Shown here one piece after another: positions 52,832 to 62,909 of a stretch of DNA of 64,000 nt; the stretch's first letter is position 1, and each line of letters opens with the position of its first letter. Below the pieces are notes generated by a model. The model was given only the letters and a program-made list of their open reading frames with translations. It was not told where the DNA came from and did not search any database. Both the position numbers and the translations under genes were made by a program. This DNA is from Deinococcus aquaticus (GTDB lineage Bacteria > Deinococcota > Deinococci > Deinococcales > Deinococcaceae), in the NCBI RefSeq assembly GCF_028622095.1, contig NZ_CP115165.1:620001-684000 (forward strand), in the 5' to 3' direction.

Positions 52832-53233
52832 ATGCGCATCCTGGAAACCTGCCTGTACGTGGACGACCTCGACCGGGCCGAGCACTTCTACACCCAGGTG
52901 CTCGGCCTGACCCTGCACAGCCGCGTTCCAGGCCGGCACCTGTTCTACCGGCTGGACGGCAGCATGCTCCTGATCTTCGACCCGCGCGCCAGCGCCCAGC
53001 CAGGCGACGTACCCCCGCACGCCGGACGGCCCGGCGGTCACGCCTGCCTGACCCTCGACCCCGCCCAGACGGACGCCTGGGAGGCCCGGCTGCGCGCCGC
53101 TGGCCTGACCGTCACCCGCTACGCCTGGGGCGACCGGGGTGAGAGCCTGTACTTCCACGACCCGGCCGGAAACGTGCTGGAACTCGCCCCGCCCCGCATC
53201 TGGGGCCTCACCGCGCCCGGCGTATTACCGTGA
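52832..53233 (+). CDS. VOC/glyoxalase-like metalloprotein, 133 aa
   Basis: A single-subunit fold of the vicinal oxygen chelate superfamily. It has the paired beta-alpha-beta-beta-beta units, starting ILETCLYVDDLDRAEHFYTQVLGL and ending YFHDPAGNVLELA with the usual DPxGNxLE motif and its metal-ligand Glu. The reaction is unknown: isomerase, dioxygenase or resistance functions exist in the family. The ATG follows TAGGCT by 6 nt and lies 9 nt after the kinase stop, so it has its own promoter and may also be read through. Confidence 0.85.
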   Translation: MRILETCLYVDDLDRAEHFYTQVLGLTLHSRVPGRHLFYRLDGSMLLIFDPRASAQPGDVPPHAGRPGGHACLTLDPAQTDAWEARLRAAGLTVTRYAWGDRGESLYFHDPAGNVLELAPPRIWGLTAPGVLP

Positions 53234-53237
53234 ACGC

Positions 53238-53357
53238 ATGACCCGCACCCTGCCCACGCCCCGCACCCTGCCACGCACCGTGCGCCTGCTCGCGGCCCTC
53301 CTGCCGTTCCTGCTCGCCACCAGCGCCGCCCGCACCAGCCACAGGAACCGCGCATGA
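53238..53357 (+). CDS. Possible small protein, 39 aa, coupled to the CitE-like gene
   Basis: A 39-codon frame with a basic, Thr/Pro-rich start (MTRTLPTPRTLPRTVR) and a hydrophobic stretch LLAALLPFLLATSAA, so it resembles a signal peptide or single-helix membrane peptide. Its stop overlaps the next start as ATGA. No ribosome binding site is visible. It may be a real coupled gene or a chance frame. Confidence 0.35.
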   Translation: MTRTLPTPRTLPRTVRLLAALLPFLLATSAARTSHRNRA

Positions 53358-54172
53358 AACCCCTACGCTCCGTGCTGTACGTGCCGGGCGACAAACCCCG
53401 CGCCATCGAGAAAGCCCGCACCCTGCGCCCCGACGCCGTGATCCTGGACCTCGAAGACGCCGTCGCCCCCGAACACAAAGCCCAGGCCAGAGAGCACGTC
53501 CGGGACGCCCTCCGCACCCCCTGGCGCGTCCCGGTCCTCGTGCGCGTCAACGGCCTGAACACCCCCTGGGAACACGACGACCGCGAACTCGCCCTGACCG
53601 CCGGAGCCGCCGGGATCGTCCTCCCCAAAGTCGAGGACGCCCGCACCGCACGCGACCTCAGCCTCGGCCTGCCACTCTGGGCCATGATCGAAACGCCCCT
53701 CGGCGTCCTCAACGCCCCCCACATCGCCGCCGTGCCCAGCGTGGCCGCCCTGCTCGTCGGCGCGAACGACCTCGCCCGCGCCCTCCGCACCCAACCCCAC
53801 CCCGACCGCACACCCCTCCTGCACGCCCTGAGCAGCGTCATCCTCGCCGCCCGCGCCCACGGTAAGACCCCACTGGACGCCGTGTACAACGACGTCCGCA
53901 ACCCCGAAGGCTTCCAGCGCGAATGCCAGCAGGGCCGAGCACTCGGCTTCACCGGCAAAACCGTCATCCACCCCGACCAGATTGAAGGCGCCAACACCGC
54001 CTTCGGCGTCACCACCCAGGAAGCCGAGGAGGCGCGGGAGCTGATCAGCGCGTGGGAGACCGCCCGGGCCGAAGGCAAAAGCGTCGCCACCTTCCGGGGC
54101 GCACTCGTCGAGCAGATGCACGTGGATGAAGCGCAGGAAGTTCTGGAGTTGTGGGGGGTTACGGAGGGATAG
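53354..54172 (+). CDS. HpcH/HpaI aldolase/citrate lyase family (CitE-like)
   Basis: A 272-aa TIM-barrel lyase of the CitE-like group. Family motifs are RSVLYVPGDKPRAIEKA, DAVILDLEDAVAPE with the metal-binding Glu/Asp, VRVNGLNTPW, IVLPKVEDAR and MIETPLGVLNA. The likely substrates are acyl-CoA thioesters or malyl/citramalyl-CoA, since stand-alone CitE-like proteins act on these. No citrate lyase alpha or gamma subunit is near. The start overlaps the stop of the preceding 39-codon frame. It ends in the family B repeat region. Confidence 0.85.
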   Translation: MKPLRSVLYVPGDKPRAIEKARTLRPDAVILDLEDAVAPEHKAQAREHVRDALRTPWRVPVLVRVNGLNTPWEHDDRELALTAGAAGIVLPKVEDARTARDLSLGLPLWAMIETPLGVLNAPHIAAVPSVAALLVGANDLARALRTQPHPDRTPLLHALSSVILAARAHGKTPLDAVYNDVRNPEGFQRECQQGRALGFTGKTVIHPDQIEGANTAFGVTTQEAEEARELISAWETARAEGKSVATFRGALVEQMHVDEAQEVLELWGVTEG

Positions 54173-54183
54173 AAGGTAGGCGG

Positions 54184-54366
54184 CTTTCCGCGGGCTTCCC
54201 CACCCCCCAGCCCCCTACCCCAGAGGGGCAGGGGGAGCCGTCGTTAGCACTGGGCAGGGATTTCGCCGAGGTGGTCGGTGAGTGTCGGGCGGGGACGGCC
54301 ACGCCTCACACGCCATCCTCCGAGTTCGCGGCGTTCGCCCCGCGCGCTGCGCGCACGACGGGCCGC
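54184..54366. repeat. Dispersed repeat family B, copy 2 (reverse orientation)
   Basis: The reverse complement of this segment matches the copy at 29.8 kb over its whole length, by eye about 80%. This includes GTGTGAGGCGTGGCCGTCCC, CTGCCCAGTGC and the G-rich right end. It forms a large inverted repeat with copy 3. Confidence 0.75.
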
Positions 54367-54505
54367 GTTGCCACGACGATTGCGTGGCTATGTGGCTTGG
54401 TGCTTGCTGGAAGGTTCTACTTTTTCTCGCTTCAGCAGAAGCTGTCTTTTCAAAGTCGATCAGTGGCGCGAAGCGTTCCACCCATCACCTGACCGCAGAC
54501 TGCCA
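54367..54505. other. 139-bp spacer between inverted family B copies
   Basis: AT-richer than the surroundings, with TTCTACTTTTTCTCGCTTC and the small palindrome GCTTC-AGCA-GAAGC, which also occurs at about 61015. There is no coding frame, so with the flanking copies the 589-bp gap 54173-54761 contains no gene that I can support. Confidence 0.5.
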
Positions 54506-54690
54506 CCGGCCGTCGTGCGCGCAGCGCGCGGGCCTTCCACGGGGGGCGGCAGGATGGCGTCGAAGCCGGACACGTCACCGCTCAACACAAACCCGCCGCG
54601 CCAGTCGAATCTCTTGCCCAGTGCAACGCCTGCTCCCCCTGCCCCCCTGGGGTAGGGGGCTGGGGGGTGGGGAAGCACACGGAAAGCCCA
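54506..54690. repeat. Dispersed repeat family B, copy 3 (forward orientation)
   Basis: Both ends match copy 1 (GTCGTGCGCGCAGCGCGCGG on the left, CCCCTGGGGTAGGGGGCTGG on the right), while the centre has diverged. It is oriented opposite to copy 2. Confidence 0.7.
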
Positions 54691-54749
54691 CCGCCACCCG
54701 ACTGGCCACCTACCATCACACATTGATTAACCACAGCCAGTACCTTTAC

Positions 54750-54755
54750 TATACT
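54750..54755 (+). promoter_or_regulatory. -10 hexamer of psuK
   Basis: TATACT lies 6 nt before the ATG in an AT-rich stretch (CTTTACTATACTTAATAG), giving a leaderless-type start. Confidence 0.55.
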
Positions 54756-54761
54756 TAATAG

Positions 54762-55880
54762 ATGCCGCTGACCGAGACTGAATCCGCCCTGCTCGCCCTG
54801 ATCCGCGAGACCCCGCTGGCAACCCCGGAGGAACTGGCGCGCCGCCTGGGGTCCACGCGGGCGGCGGTGAACGTGCACGTGAGTAATCTGGTGCGTAAGG
54901 GGGCGCTGCTGGGGCGTGGGTACGTGTTGCCGGTAGAGGGCGGGCCGGGGCGCGTGGTGGTGGTGGGCGGCGCGAACGTGGACGTGAAGGCCCGGACCCT
55001 CCAGGCCGCCGTTCCCGGGACGAGTAATCCGGGCGTGACGGTGCAGGCGGCGGGTGGCGTGGCGCGGAACGTGGCGGAGAACCTGGCGCGGCTGGGCGTG
55101 CCGGTGTCGCTGGTCAGCGTGGTGGGCCGTGACGCGCTGGGGGAGGGGCTGCTGCGGGCGACGGAGGCGGCGGGCGTGGATGTGCGGCCGGTCCTGCAGG
55201 CGGCGGGCGTGACGACGGGCACGTACACGGCGGTGCTGGACGCCAGTGGTGAGTTGCTGGTGGCGGTCGCGGCGATGGAGGCGATGGAGGCGTTGACGCC
55301 GGCTGTGTTGCAGGAGCGGCGGGGTGTGCTGCGCGGCGCGGCGTGGGTGGTCGCAGACGGGAACCTGCCGGAGGGGTCGCTGGCGCACCTGCTGTCGCTG
55401 GCGGCGGAGGCGGGCGCGCGGGTGGTGTTCGAGCCGGTCAGCGTGCCGAAGGCGGCGCGGTTGCGTCCCGCGCTGGCGGCGGGCCTGTGTCCGTTCGCGG
55501 TGACGCCGAACGTGCCTGAGCTGGCGGCGCTGCTGGGCCGGGACGTGCCGGACACGCTGGAGGGCGTGAGCGCAGCGGCGGGTGAGTTGCGGGCGCTGGG
55601 CGTGGCGCTGGTGTGGGTGCGGCGCGGCGCGAGCGGGAGTGTGCTGTCCGGCCCGGACGGCGTGCATGAACTGGCGGCCCTGCCGGCGGCGGTGCGGGAC
55701 GTGACGGGCGCGGGGGACGCGATGCTGGGGGCGTTCCTGGCGGCCCTGGCGTCCGGCCTGCCGCCTGTGGATGCGGCGCGGCGGGGGCATGCGGCGGCGG
55801 CCATCACCATCGAGAGTGACCACGCGGTCTCGCCTGCCCTCACCCCGGCGGCCATTGCGGCGCGACTGGAGGGCGCGTAG
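54762..55880 (+). CDS. psuK: Pseudouridine kinase with N-terminal helix-turn-helix
   Basis: A 372-aa PfkB-family kinase that phosphorylates pseudouridine for degradation by the next gene's product. Residues about 1-60 are a winged helix-turn-helix (ELARRLGSTRAAVNVHVSNL). The kinase domain has VVVGGANVDVKA, AGGVARNVAENLARLG and the catalytic GAGDAMLGAF. HTH-kinase fusions are known in pseudouridine and other nucleoside kinases, and could autoregulate. The TATACT promoter fixes the start. psuG follows 115 bp downstream, so the pair is probably one unit. It lies just after the family B inverted pair. Confidence 0.88.
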   Translation: MPLTETESALLALIRETPLATPEELARRLGSTRAAVNVHVSNLVRKGALLGRGYVLPVEGGPGRVVVVGGANVDVKARTLQAAVPGTSNPGVTVQAAGGVARNVAENLARLGVPVSLVSVVGRDALGEGLLRATEAAGVDVRPVLQAAGVTTGTYTAVLDASGELLVAVAAMEAMEALTPAVLQERRGVLRGAAWVVADGNLPEGSLAHLLSLAAEAGARVVFEPVSVPKAARLRPALAAGLCPFAVTPNVPELAALLGRDVPDTLEGVSAAAGELRALGVALVWVRRGASGSVLSGPDGVHELAALPAAVRDVTGAGDAMLGAFLAALASGLPPVDAARRGHAAAAITIESDHAVSPALTPAAIAARLEGA

Positions 55881-55995
55881 CGGCACACGTTTCCCCTGCT
55901 TTCCAGTTGCCTTCGCACGACCTTTTCTTCTTTTCTCCTTGTCTCCTGTCCCCTTTCCACTGATCAATGGTCCACTGATCCATTCGAGGTTCCTC

Positions 55996-56934
55996 ATGAC
56001 ACACCAGATTGATCCGTCCGTCGCTCCTTACCTTGACCTTCACCCCGAGGTGGCCGCCGCGCTGGCCGCCGGGCAGGCCGTGGTGGCGCTGGAGAGCACC
56101 ATCATCAGTCACGGCATGCCGTTCCCGCAGAACGTGGACATGGCGCGCGGCGTGGAGGACGTGGTGCGCGCGCACGGCGCGGTACCGGCCACCATCGCCG
56201 TGCTGGGCGGCCGCCTGAAGGTGGGCCTCACGCCCGACGAACTGCACCTGCTGGCGACGGATAAGGGCGTGGATAAGATCAGCACCCGCGACCTGCCGGT
56301 GACCGTGGCTCTCGGGCGGCACGGCGCGACGACGGTCGCCTCGACCATGCGGATCGCGGCGCTGGCGGGCATCCGCGTGTTCGCCACGGGCGGCACGGGC
56401 GGCGTGCACCGGGGCGCGGGCAGCTCCATGGACGTCAGCGCGGACCTGCTGGAACTGGCCCGCACGGACGTGTGCGTGGTCAGCGCGGGCGTCAAGAGCA
56501 TCCTGGATATCGGCCTGACGCTGGAGGTTCTGGAAACGCAGGGCGTCCCGGCGATCACGCTGGGCGAGACGGAATTCCCGGCGTTCTACTCCCGTCAGAG
56601 CGGTTTCACGTCCCCCCTGACCGTGCAGACACCCGCCGAGGCGGCCCGCGTGCTGAAGGCCAAGTGGGATCTGGGCCTGTCGGGCGGCGTGATGCTCGCC
56701 AACCCCGTCCCCGCAGGGGCCGAGATCCCGGCGGCCGAGATCACCCCGCACATCGAGCAGGCCCTGCGCGACATGGACGCCCTGGGCCTGACCGGCAAGG
56801 ACACCACGCCGTACCTGCTGGGCCGCATCGTGGAAATCACGGGCGGCCGCAGCCTGGAAACCAACATTGCCCTGGTGCGGAACAACGCCATGGTGGCCGC
56901 GCAGGTGGCCGTGGCGTACGCGCAGTTGGGCTGA
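55996..56934 (+). CDS. psuG: Pseudouridine-5'-phosphate glycosidase
   Basis: Cleaves pseudouridine 5'-phosphate into uracil and ribose 5-phosphate. The 312-aa sequence has all family blocks: ALESTIISHGMPFPQN, GDRLKVGL-like GGRLKVGLTPDE, KISTRDLPV, ATGGTGGVHRGA and SAGVKSILDI with the catalytic Lys. ANPVP and ITGGRSLETNIALVRNN complete the family match. GAGGT is 5 nt before the ATG at 55996. It is in tandem with psuK and ends at a perfect 18-bp hairpin. Confidence 0.95.
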   Translation: MTHQIDPSVAPYLDLHPEVAAALAAGQAVVALESTIISHGMPFPQNVDMARGVEDVVRAHGAVPATIAVLGGRLKVGLTPDELHLLATDKGVDKISTRDLPVTVALGRHGATTVASTMRIAALAGIRVFATGGTGGVHRGAGSSMDVSADLLELARTDVCVVSAGVKSILDIGLTLEVLETQGVPAITLGETEFPAFYSRQSGFTSPLTVQTPAEAARVLKAKWDLGLSGGVMLANPVPAGAEIPAAEITPHIEQALRDMDALGLTGKDTTPYLLGRIVEITGGRSLETNIALVRNNAMVAAQVAVAYAQLG

Positions 56935-56942
56935 TGGCTCAA

Positions 56943-56985
56943 GGCAGATGGCAGATGGCCGCGCCCTGGCCATCTGCCATCTGCC
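56943..56985 (+). terminator. 18-bp perfect hairpin after psuG
   Basis: GGCAGATGGCAGATGGCC pairs exactly with GGCCATCTGCCATCTGCC around a 7-nt loop. It is built from two copies of a 7-bp unit GGCAGAT. Confidence 0.8.
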
Positions 56986-57000
56986 ATTTGCGTCCTTCCC

Positions 57001-58329
57001 TTACGCCGGTTGTGCGCTGCCTAGTTTGCGGCCTTCGCCGTGTTCCTCGGCCTGCACGTCGGCGTTCACGGGGGGCAGTTGCTCGCCGTTCAGGACGCGG
57101 GTGAGGCGGTTCATGTCGAGTTCCTTCTCGCTGCGGGCGACGACCAGGGTGGCGACGCCGTTGCCGATGATGTTGGTGATGGCGCGGCCCTCGCTCATGA
57201 AGCGGTCGATGCCGAGGATCAGGGCGAGGCCCGCGACGGGGACGGTGCCCAGGGCGGCCAGGGTGCCGGCCAGGACCACGAAGCCGCTGCCGGTGACGCC
57301 GGCGGCGCCCTTGCTGGTCAGGAGCAGGATGCCCAGCAGCGCGACTTCCTGAGCGAAAGACAGGTTGGTGTTGGTGGCCTGCGCGATGAACACGGCGGCC
57401 ATGGTCAGGTAGATGCTGGTGCCGTCGAGGTTGAAGGAGTACCCGGTGGGGACGACCAGTCCGACGACGCTCTTGTTCGCGCCGGCGTTTTCCAGTTTGG
57501 TCATCAGGCGCGGCAGGGCGCTCTCGCTGCTGCTGGTGCCCAGCACGAGCAGCAGTTCTTCCTTGATGTAGCGCAGGAACTTCCACAGGCTGAACCCGGC
57601 GAGTTTGGCGATGATGTTCAGCAGGACGAACACGAACAGCGCGCAGGTAAGGTAGAAGGTGCCCATCAGGTACGCGAGCTGCTGGAGGCTGCCGACGCCG
57701 TACTTGCCGATCGTGAAGGCCATCGCGCCGAACGCGCCGATCGGGGCGAGTTTCATGATGAAGCCCAGGATGTTGAACACCATGACGCTGACGGCGTCGA
57801 TGCCTTTCAGGACACGCTGGCCCAGGTCGCCCATGCGGATCAGGGCGAAGCCGCTGAGCAGCGCGATGAGCAGCACCTGCAGCAGGTCCCCCTCGGTGAA
57901 CGCGCTGACGAAGGTGGTGGGGATGACGTGCAGGATGAAGTCCGCGACGGTCTGTTCGCCGGCGGCGTCGGTGTACTTGGTGATGCCGCTGGTGTCCAGG
58001 GTGGCGGGGTTGATGTTCATGCCGCGTCCGGGGCCGACGAGGTTCACGACGACCAGGCCGATCAGCAGGGCGGCGGTGGTAACGACCTCGAAGTACAGCA
58101 GGGCCTTGCCGCCCACCCGGCCGATCTTCTTCGTGTCGCGCATGCTGGCGACGCCGCTGACGACCGTGCAGAAGATGATCGGGCCGATGACGACCTTGAT
58201 CAGTTTGATGAACCCGTCCCCGAGGGGTTTGAGCTGCTCCCCGACGGTGGGGAAGAAGTGCCCGACGGCGACACCGATGACGATGGCGGTCAGAACCTGG
58301 GCGTACAGACTGCGGAAGATCTTGGGCAT
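57001..58329 (-). CDS. dctA: C4-dicarboxylate/cation symporter (DctA family)
   Basis: A 442-aa inner-membrane transporter for succinate, fumarate, malate or related acids with H+ or Na+. It has family motifs [14 protein letters not shown] near the first third, [13 protein letters not shown] (serine-rich reentrant loop), [15 protein letters not shown] and [24 protein letters not shown] is 7 nt before the ATG at 58329. It is divergent from a histidine kinase/response regulator pair with about 313 bp between starts. Such pairs (DctBD, DcuSR, CitAB) commonly control this transporter. Confidence 0.93.
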   Translation of the reverse strand: MPKIFRSLYAQVLTAIVIGVAVGHFFPTVGEQLKPLGDGFIKLIKVVIGPIIFCTVVSGVASMRDTKKIGRVGGKALLYFEVVTTAALLIGLVVVNLVGPGRGMNINPATLDTSGITKYTDAAGEQTVADFILHVIPTTFVSAFTEGDLLQVLLIALLSGFALIRMGDLGQRVLKGIDAVSVMVFNILGFIMKLAPIGAFGAMAFTIGKYGVGSLQQLAYLMGTFYLTCALFVFVLLNIIAKLAGFSLWKFLRYIKEELLLVLGTSSSESALPRLMTKLENAGANKSVVGLVVPTGYSFNLDGTSIYLTMAAVFIAQATNTNLSFAQEVALLGILLLTSKGAAGVTGSGFVVLAGTLAALGTVPVAGLALILGIDRFMSEGRAITNIIGNGVATLVVARSEKELDMNRLTRVLNGEQLPPVNADVQAEEHGEGRKLGSAQPA

Positions 58330-58642
58330 GGGTGGAGCCTCCTGGGGTGGTGGGCGGCTGGAGCGGCCAGCTGCGCTGAGGGCGGGCCGGGTCCAGGCGG
58401 AATGACGGTGACCCTGCGGCGGTGCAGGGGCGGTGCGGGTGGGGGTTGCGTTGCCTGTCAGCATGCGCGGTCCGGGGGGCGCGCGGCCCGCCACGCGGCA
58501 CTCCGGTCCGGGTTGGGGTGGGCTGCGCGCCGTCCTGGTGCCCCTGCACGGCCACGCGGGCGGGGGCGGGTATCGTGCATGGCGTGAACACAAGGCCTGA
58601 TCTGGTCGGGCGCGGTCCGCCCCGGGTGCGGTCAGGTGCGGG
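58330..58642. promoter_or_regulatory. Divergent intergenic region between dctA and the two-component operon
   Basis: 313 bp that must contain both promoters and the response-regulator binding site if the system is linked to dctA. I could not pick out a reliable binding site or -35/-10 pair by eye. The DNA is very G/C-rich with CGGTCCGGGG-like blocks at about 58468 and 58504. Confidence 0.4.
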
Positions 58643-60294
58643 GTGGGGACGGTGTGGCAGACTGCAGGTCCATTGCCTGTCCGCCTGCCTGTTCCTGATT
58701 CCGCGCGCCTGACGGCCCTGGCGCGCGAGGTGGCGTTGCCGCACACGCCCCGGCTGCTGCGGGTCGCGCCCCGGCTGTTCCTGATGACGCTGGGCGCGTT
58801 CCTGCTGCTGGCGTTGCCGCTGGCGGGGCTGGTCAGTCAGGGCGTGTACAGCGGGATTCACCGGTCGTTCGCAGAGCGGTCGCTGCGGGAGTCGCGGCTG
58901 GTGGCGGCGCTGCCTCCGGTTGTGGCGGCCCTGTCTGGCAACGCGGCCGAGCGCGCGAACCTGAACGCCCTGATGAACCGCTACGGCGCGGTGCTGGGCG
59001 CGGATTACGTGGTGGTCACGGACCGGGCGGCGCGGCGCGTCACGCACCCGGAGGCCGCGCGGATCGGGGAGCACATGGCGGGTGGGGATTTCACGGCGTT
59101 CCTGCGGGGCCGCAGCGTCACGGAGACGGTGCAGGGCACGCTGGGGCCGTCCGTGCGGGCCAAGGTGCCGGTCGTGGACGGGCAGGGGCGGGTGCTGGGG
59201 CTGGCCAGCGTGGGCTTCCTGCTGCCCAGGTTGCGGGACGTGTTCCGGGACGTTCTGCGCGCCGCGCTGCCCTGGTACCTGGGGGCGCTGGGACTGGCGC
59301 TGCTGCTGGCGCTGCTGGTGGCCCGGCGGGTGCGCTCCGAGATGCTGGGCCTGGAACCCGAGCAGATCGCCGGGGGCCTGCGGCAGTACCGGGCGGTCCT
59401 GAACACCCTGGAGGAGGGCGTGCTGGTCACGCGGGCCGGGCAGGTGTTCGTGATGAACCCGCAGGCGCGCGCGCTGCTGGGCACGGCCGGGGGCACGCTG
59501 CCGCTGCCGTGGCCGCCGGGGCTGCCGCTGCCCGCGCCGGGGGCCGGGCCGGTCACGGCGGACGTGGGGGGCCGCCCGGTGCTGCTGGCCGCGCAGGAGG
59601 CCGGGGACGGGGCGGTCGTGGTGACCCTGCGGGACCTGGCGCGCGTGCGGGCGCTGGCGGACGAGCTGACGCAGTCGCAGCGCTACGCGGAGCTGCTGCG
59701 CGCGCAGACGCACGAGTTCACGAACCGCCTGCACACCCTGGCGGGCCTGTTGCACCTGGGCGAGACGCGCGAGGCCCTGGCCCTGATTCACGAGCAGTCG
59801 GCGCGGCACGGCGCGCATGCGGACGCGGTGCGCTCGCTGCGGCACCTGCGGCTGTCGGCGCTGCTGCTGGGCAAGTTCGACCGGGCCGCCGAGCGGCGCG
59901 TCACCCTGACGCTGGACCCCCTGTCGGGCCTGCCGCCCCAGTTGCCGCCGGGCGTGCTGGACCTGCTGGAACTCGCCAGCGGGAACCTGATCGAGAACGC
60001 GCTGGAGGCCGCGAGCGGCACGCCGGACGCGCAGGTGCGGGTCCTGATCGCCGCCGACCCGGAAGGCGTGGTGCTGGAGGTCCGGGACAGCGGGCCGGGT
60101 GTCCCGCCGGAACTGACGCACTCGCTGACCCGCCGGGGCGTGAGCAGCCGGGGCGCGGGGCGCGGGGTGGGCCTGGCGCTCGTCGCGGACCACGCGCAGG
60201 CGCTGGGAGCCACCCTCACGCACGACCGCGTCACGGACGCGGCCCGCACCTGGACGTGCTTCACGCTGGACGTGCCCCTGCCGGGAGGCGAAGA

Positions 60295-60298
<4 letters not shown>
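58643..60298 (+). CDS. Sensor histidine kinase of the DcuS/CitA type
   Basis: A membrane-bound kinase of about 551 aa. Two transmembrane helices (about 46-68 and 208-230) flank an extracellular sensor domain (about 70-205). A cytoplasmic PAS-like domain follows (about 245-325, [16 protein letters not shown]). The dimerisation region has the phospho-accepting His in [18 protein letters not shown], and the ATPase domain has NLIENALEA and [10 protein letters not shown]. It likely senses a C4-dicarboxylate or citrate and drives the downstream regulator. The start is uncertain: several GTGs lie near 58643. Its stop overlaps the regulator start (ATGA). Confidence 0.85.
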
Positions 60299-60966
<668 letters not shown>

Positions 60967-60973
60967 AGATGGG

Positions 60974-61050
60974 CCATAGGTGATGGTTGATAGACCAGCT
61001 CAGGCATCGGCTTCAGCAGAAGCTTCTATCACCCATCCACCATCAATCAT
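60974..61050. repeat. Imperfect dyad related to the ATGGTTGA repeats
   Basis: Holds GGTGATGGTTGATAGA on the left and TCTATCACC/CATCAATCATCATC on the right, with GCTTC-AGCA-GAAGC in the middle. It sits between the response regulator and lpd genes and is probably a terminator unit with degenerate arms. Confidence 0.45.
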
Positions 61051-61117
61051 CATCTGTCCCTGACGGGGGAACGGGTCACCCTGGGCGTTTCGGGGGGGTG
61101 GTACGCTGCAAAGCGCT

Positions 61118-62524
61118 ATGGATTCTTTCGACGTACTGGTGATTGGTGGGGGCCCCGCGGGTTACGTGGCGGCCATTCGTGCGGCCCAGCTGGGCTTCAA
61201 AACGGCCTGCGTGGACGCCTTCGAGCGGAACGGCAAGGCCAGCCTGGGGGGCACCTGCCTGAACGTGGGCTGCATTCCCAGCAAGGCGATGCTGGACAGC
61301 AGCGAGAAGTTCGAGGTCATGCAGCATGACTTCGCCGAGCACGGCATCAACGTGCAGGGCGCGTCCCTGGACATCGCGAAGATGCTGGGCCGCAAGAACG
61401 GCGTGGTCGACAAGCTGACGGGCGGTGTAGCCTACCTGTTCAAGAAGAACAAGATCACGTCGTTCTTCGGGCTGGGCAAGCTGGTCCGCGCGGACGGCGA
61501 CGGCTGGATCGTGGACGCCGCCGGCACCGAGGTCCGCGCCGCGCGCGTGATCGTCGCGACCGGCAGCAGCCCCCGCGCGCTCCCCCTGGCGCCCTTCGGC
61601 GGGCACATCGTGGAGAACAGCGGCGCGCTGGAATTCACGGCCGTCCCGGAGAAACTCGGCGTGATTGGCGCGGGCGTCATTGGCCTGGAACTCGGCAGCG
61701 TCTGGCGCCGCCTGGGGGCCGACGTGACCGTCCTGGAAGCCATGCCCGGCTTCCTGATGGCCGCCGACGACGCGATTGCCAAGGAGGGCCTCAAGCTCTT
61801 CAAGAAGCAGGGCCTGGACTTCCACTTCGGCGTGAACATCACCTCTGTCGAGCAGGACGAGAGCGGCGTGAGCGTCACGTACACCGAGCAGGACAAAGAA
61901 GTCACCGCCCGTTTCGACAAGCTGATCGTGTCCATCGGCCGCGTGCCGCACACGCAGGGCCTCGGAGCCGACGCGGTGGGCCTCGCGCTGGATGAACGCG
62001 GCTTCGTGAAAGTCGACCAGCACTACCGCACCAACCTCCAGAACGTCTTTGCCATCGGCGACGTGATCGGCGGCGCCATGCTGGCCCACAAGGCCGAGGA
62101 AGAAGGCGTGGCCCTCGCCGAGATGCTGGCCGGGCAGGCCGGGCACGTGAACTACGACGTGATCCCCTGGGTGATCTACACCAGCCCCGAGATCGCCTGG
62201 GCCGGCCTGACCGAGAAGCAGGCCAAAGACAGGGGCCTGAGCATCAAGACCGGGCAGTTCCCGTTCAGCGCCAACGGACGCGCCCTCGGTCACGGCGACA
62301 CGCGCGGCTTCGTGAAGATCATCGCGGACGCCCAGACCGACAAACTCCTAGGCGTGCACATGATCGGCGGCGGCGTCAGCGAACTGATCGGCGAGGTCGT
62401 CGCCATCATGGAATTCGGCGGTAGCAGCGAAGACCTCGCCCGCACCGTCCACGCCCACCCCACCCTCAGCGAAGTCGTCAAAGAAGCCGCCCTGGCCACC
62501 GATAAACGCGCCCTACACATGTAA
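61118..62524 (+). CDS. lpdA: Dihydrolipoyl dehydrogenase (E3)
   Basis: A flavoprotein of 468 aa that reoxidises dihydrolipoyl groups in pyruvate or 2-oxoglutarate dehydrogenase or glycine cleavage. It has the FAD dinucleotide motif [13 protein letters not shown] (about 7-19), the redox disulfide [13 protein letters not shown] (about 45-57), the NAD motif [14 protein letters not shown] and the C-terminal His-Glu pair in VHAHPTLSE. The length and motifs are those of a normal E3. TACGCT lies 10 nt before the ATG. No dehydrogenase E1 or E2 gene is adjacent. Confidence 0.95.
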   Translation: MDSFDVLVIGGGPAGYVAAIRAAQLGFKTACVDAFERNGKASLGGTCLNVGCIPSKAMLDSSEKFEVMQHDFAEHGINVQGASLDIAKMLGRKNGVVDKLTGGVAYLFKKNKITSFFGLGKLVRADGDGWIVDAAGTEVRAARVIVATGSSPRALPLAPFGGHIVENSGALEFTAVPEKLGVIGAGVIGLELGSVWRRLGADVTVLEAMPGFLMAADDAIAKEGLKLFKKQGLDFHFGVNITSVEQDESGVSVTYTEQDKEVTARFDKLIVSIGRVPHTQGLGADAVGLALDERGFVKVDQHYRTNLQNVFAIGDVIGGAMLAHKAEEEGVALAEMLAGQAGHVNYDVIPWVIYTSPEIAWAGLTEKQAKDRGLSIKTGQFPFSANGRALGHGDTRGFVKIIADAQTDKLLGVHMIGGGVSELIGEVVAIMEFGGSSEDLARTVHAHPTLSEVVKEAALATDKRALHM

Positions 62525-62593
62525 TTTCCGCACTCCGGGCGGGGCGTGACCACAACTGTCCGCCCCGCCCCTCGCATGCCCCACACACACCAC

Positions 62594-62622
62594 TTGACGA
62601 ATGCACCGAAAGCCTGTATCTT
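62594..62622 (+). promoter_or_regulatory. Promoter of tRNA-Glu
   Basis: TTGACG and TATCTT spaced by exactly 17 nt, about 75 bp before the tRNA. This is the closest match to a sigma70 consensus with both elements noticed in the window. Confidence 0.7.
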
Positions 62623-62685
62623 TCTGTGCGTGCCGGAAACGGCGCCCCTTGAAAGGCAGAAAGCGAAGGCGCAAGCCAACGACAA

Positions 62686-62772
<87 letters not shown>

Positions 62773-62774
62773 AA

Positions 62775-62808
62775 CAGCAGCGCCTCCGCCCACGCGGAGG
62801 CGCTGCTG
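62775..62808 (+). terminator. Terminator of tRNA-Glu
   Basis: CAGCAGCGCCTCCGC pairs exactly with GCGGAGGCGCTGCTG around a 4-nt loop, starting right after the encoded CCA. It is followed by CTTTAC. Confidence 0.85.
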
Positions 62809-62909
62809 CTTTACATGTGCCCGTTTACATGTACCCGGCGGCCGGTTGCAGGGCCACAGACAGTCAGTCGGCACAGGCCGCTGCGGCCCAGAGTTCTATA
62901 CTGCCCCGC

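Noticed and set aside
54367..54505. Transposase remnant between the inverted family B repeats
   Set aside because: No frame encodes a recognisable transposase segment and the spacer is only 139 bp.
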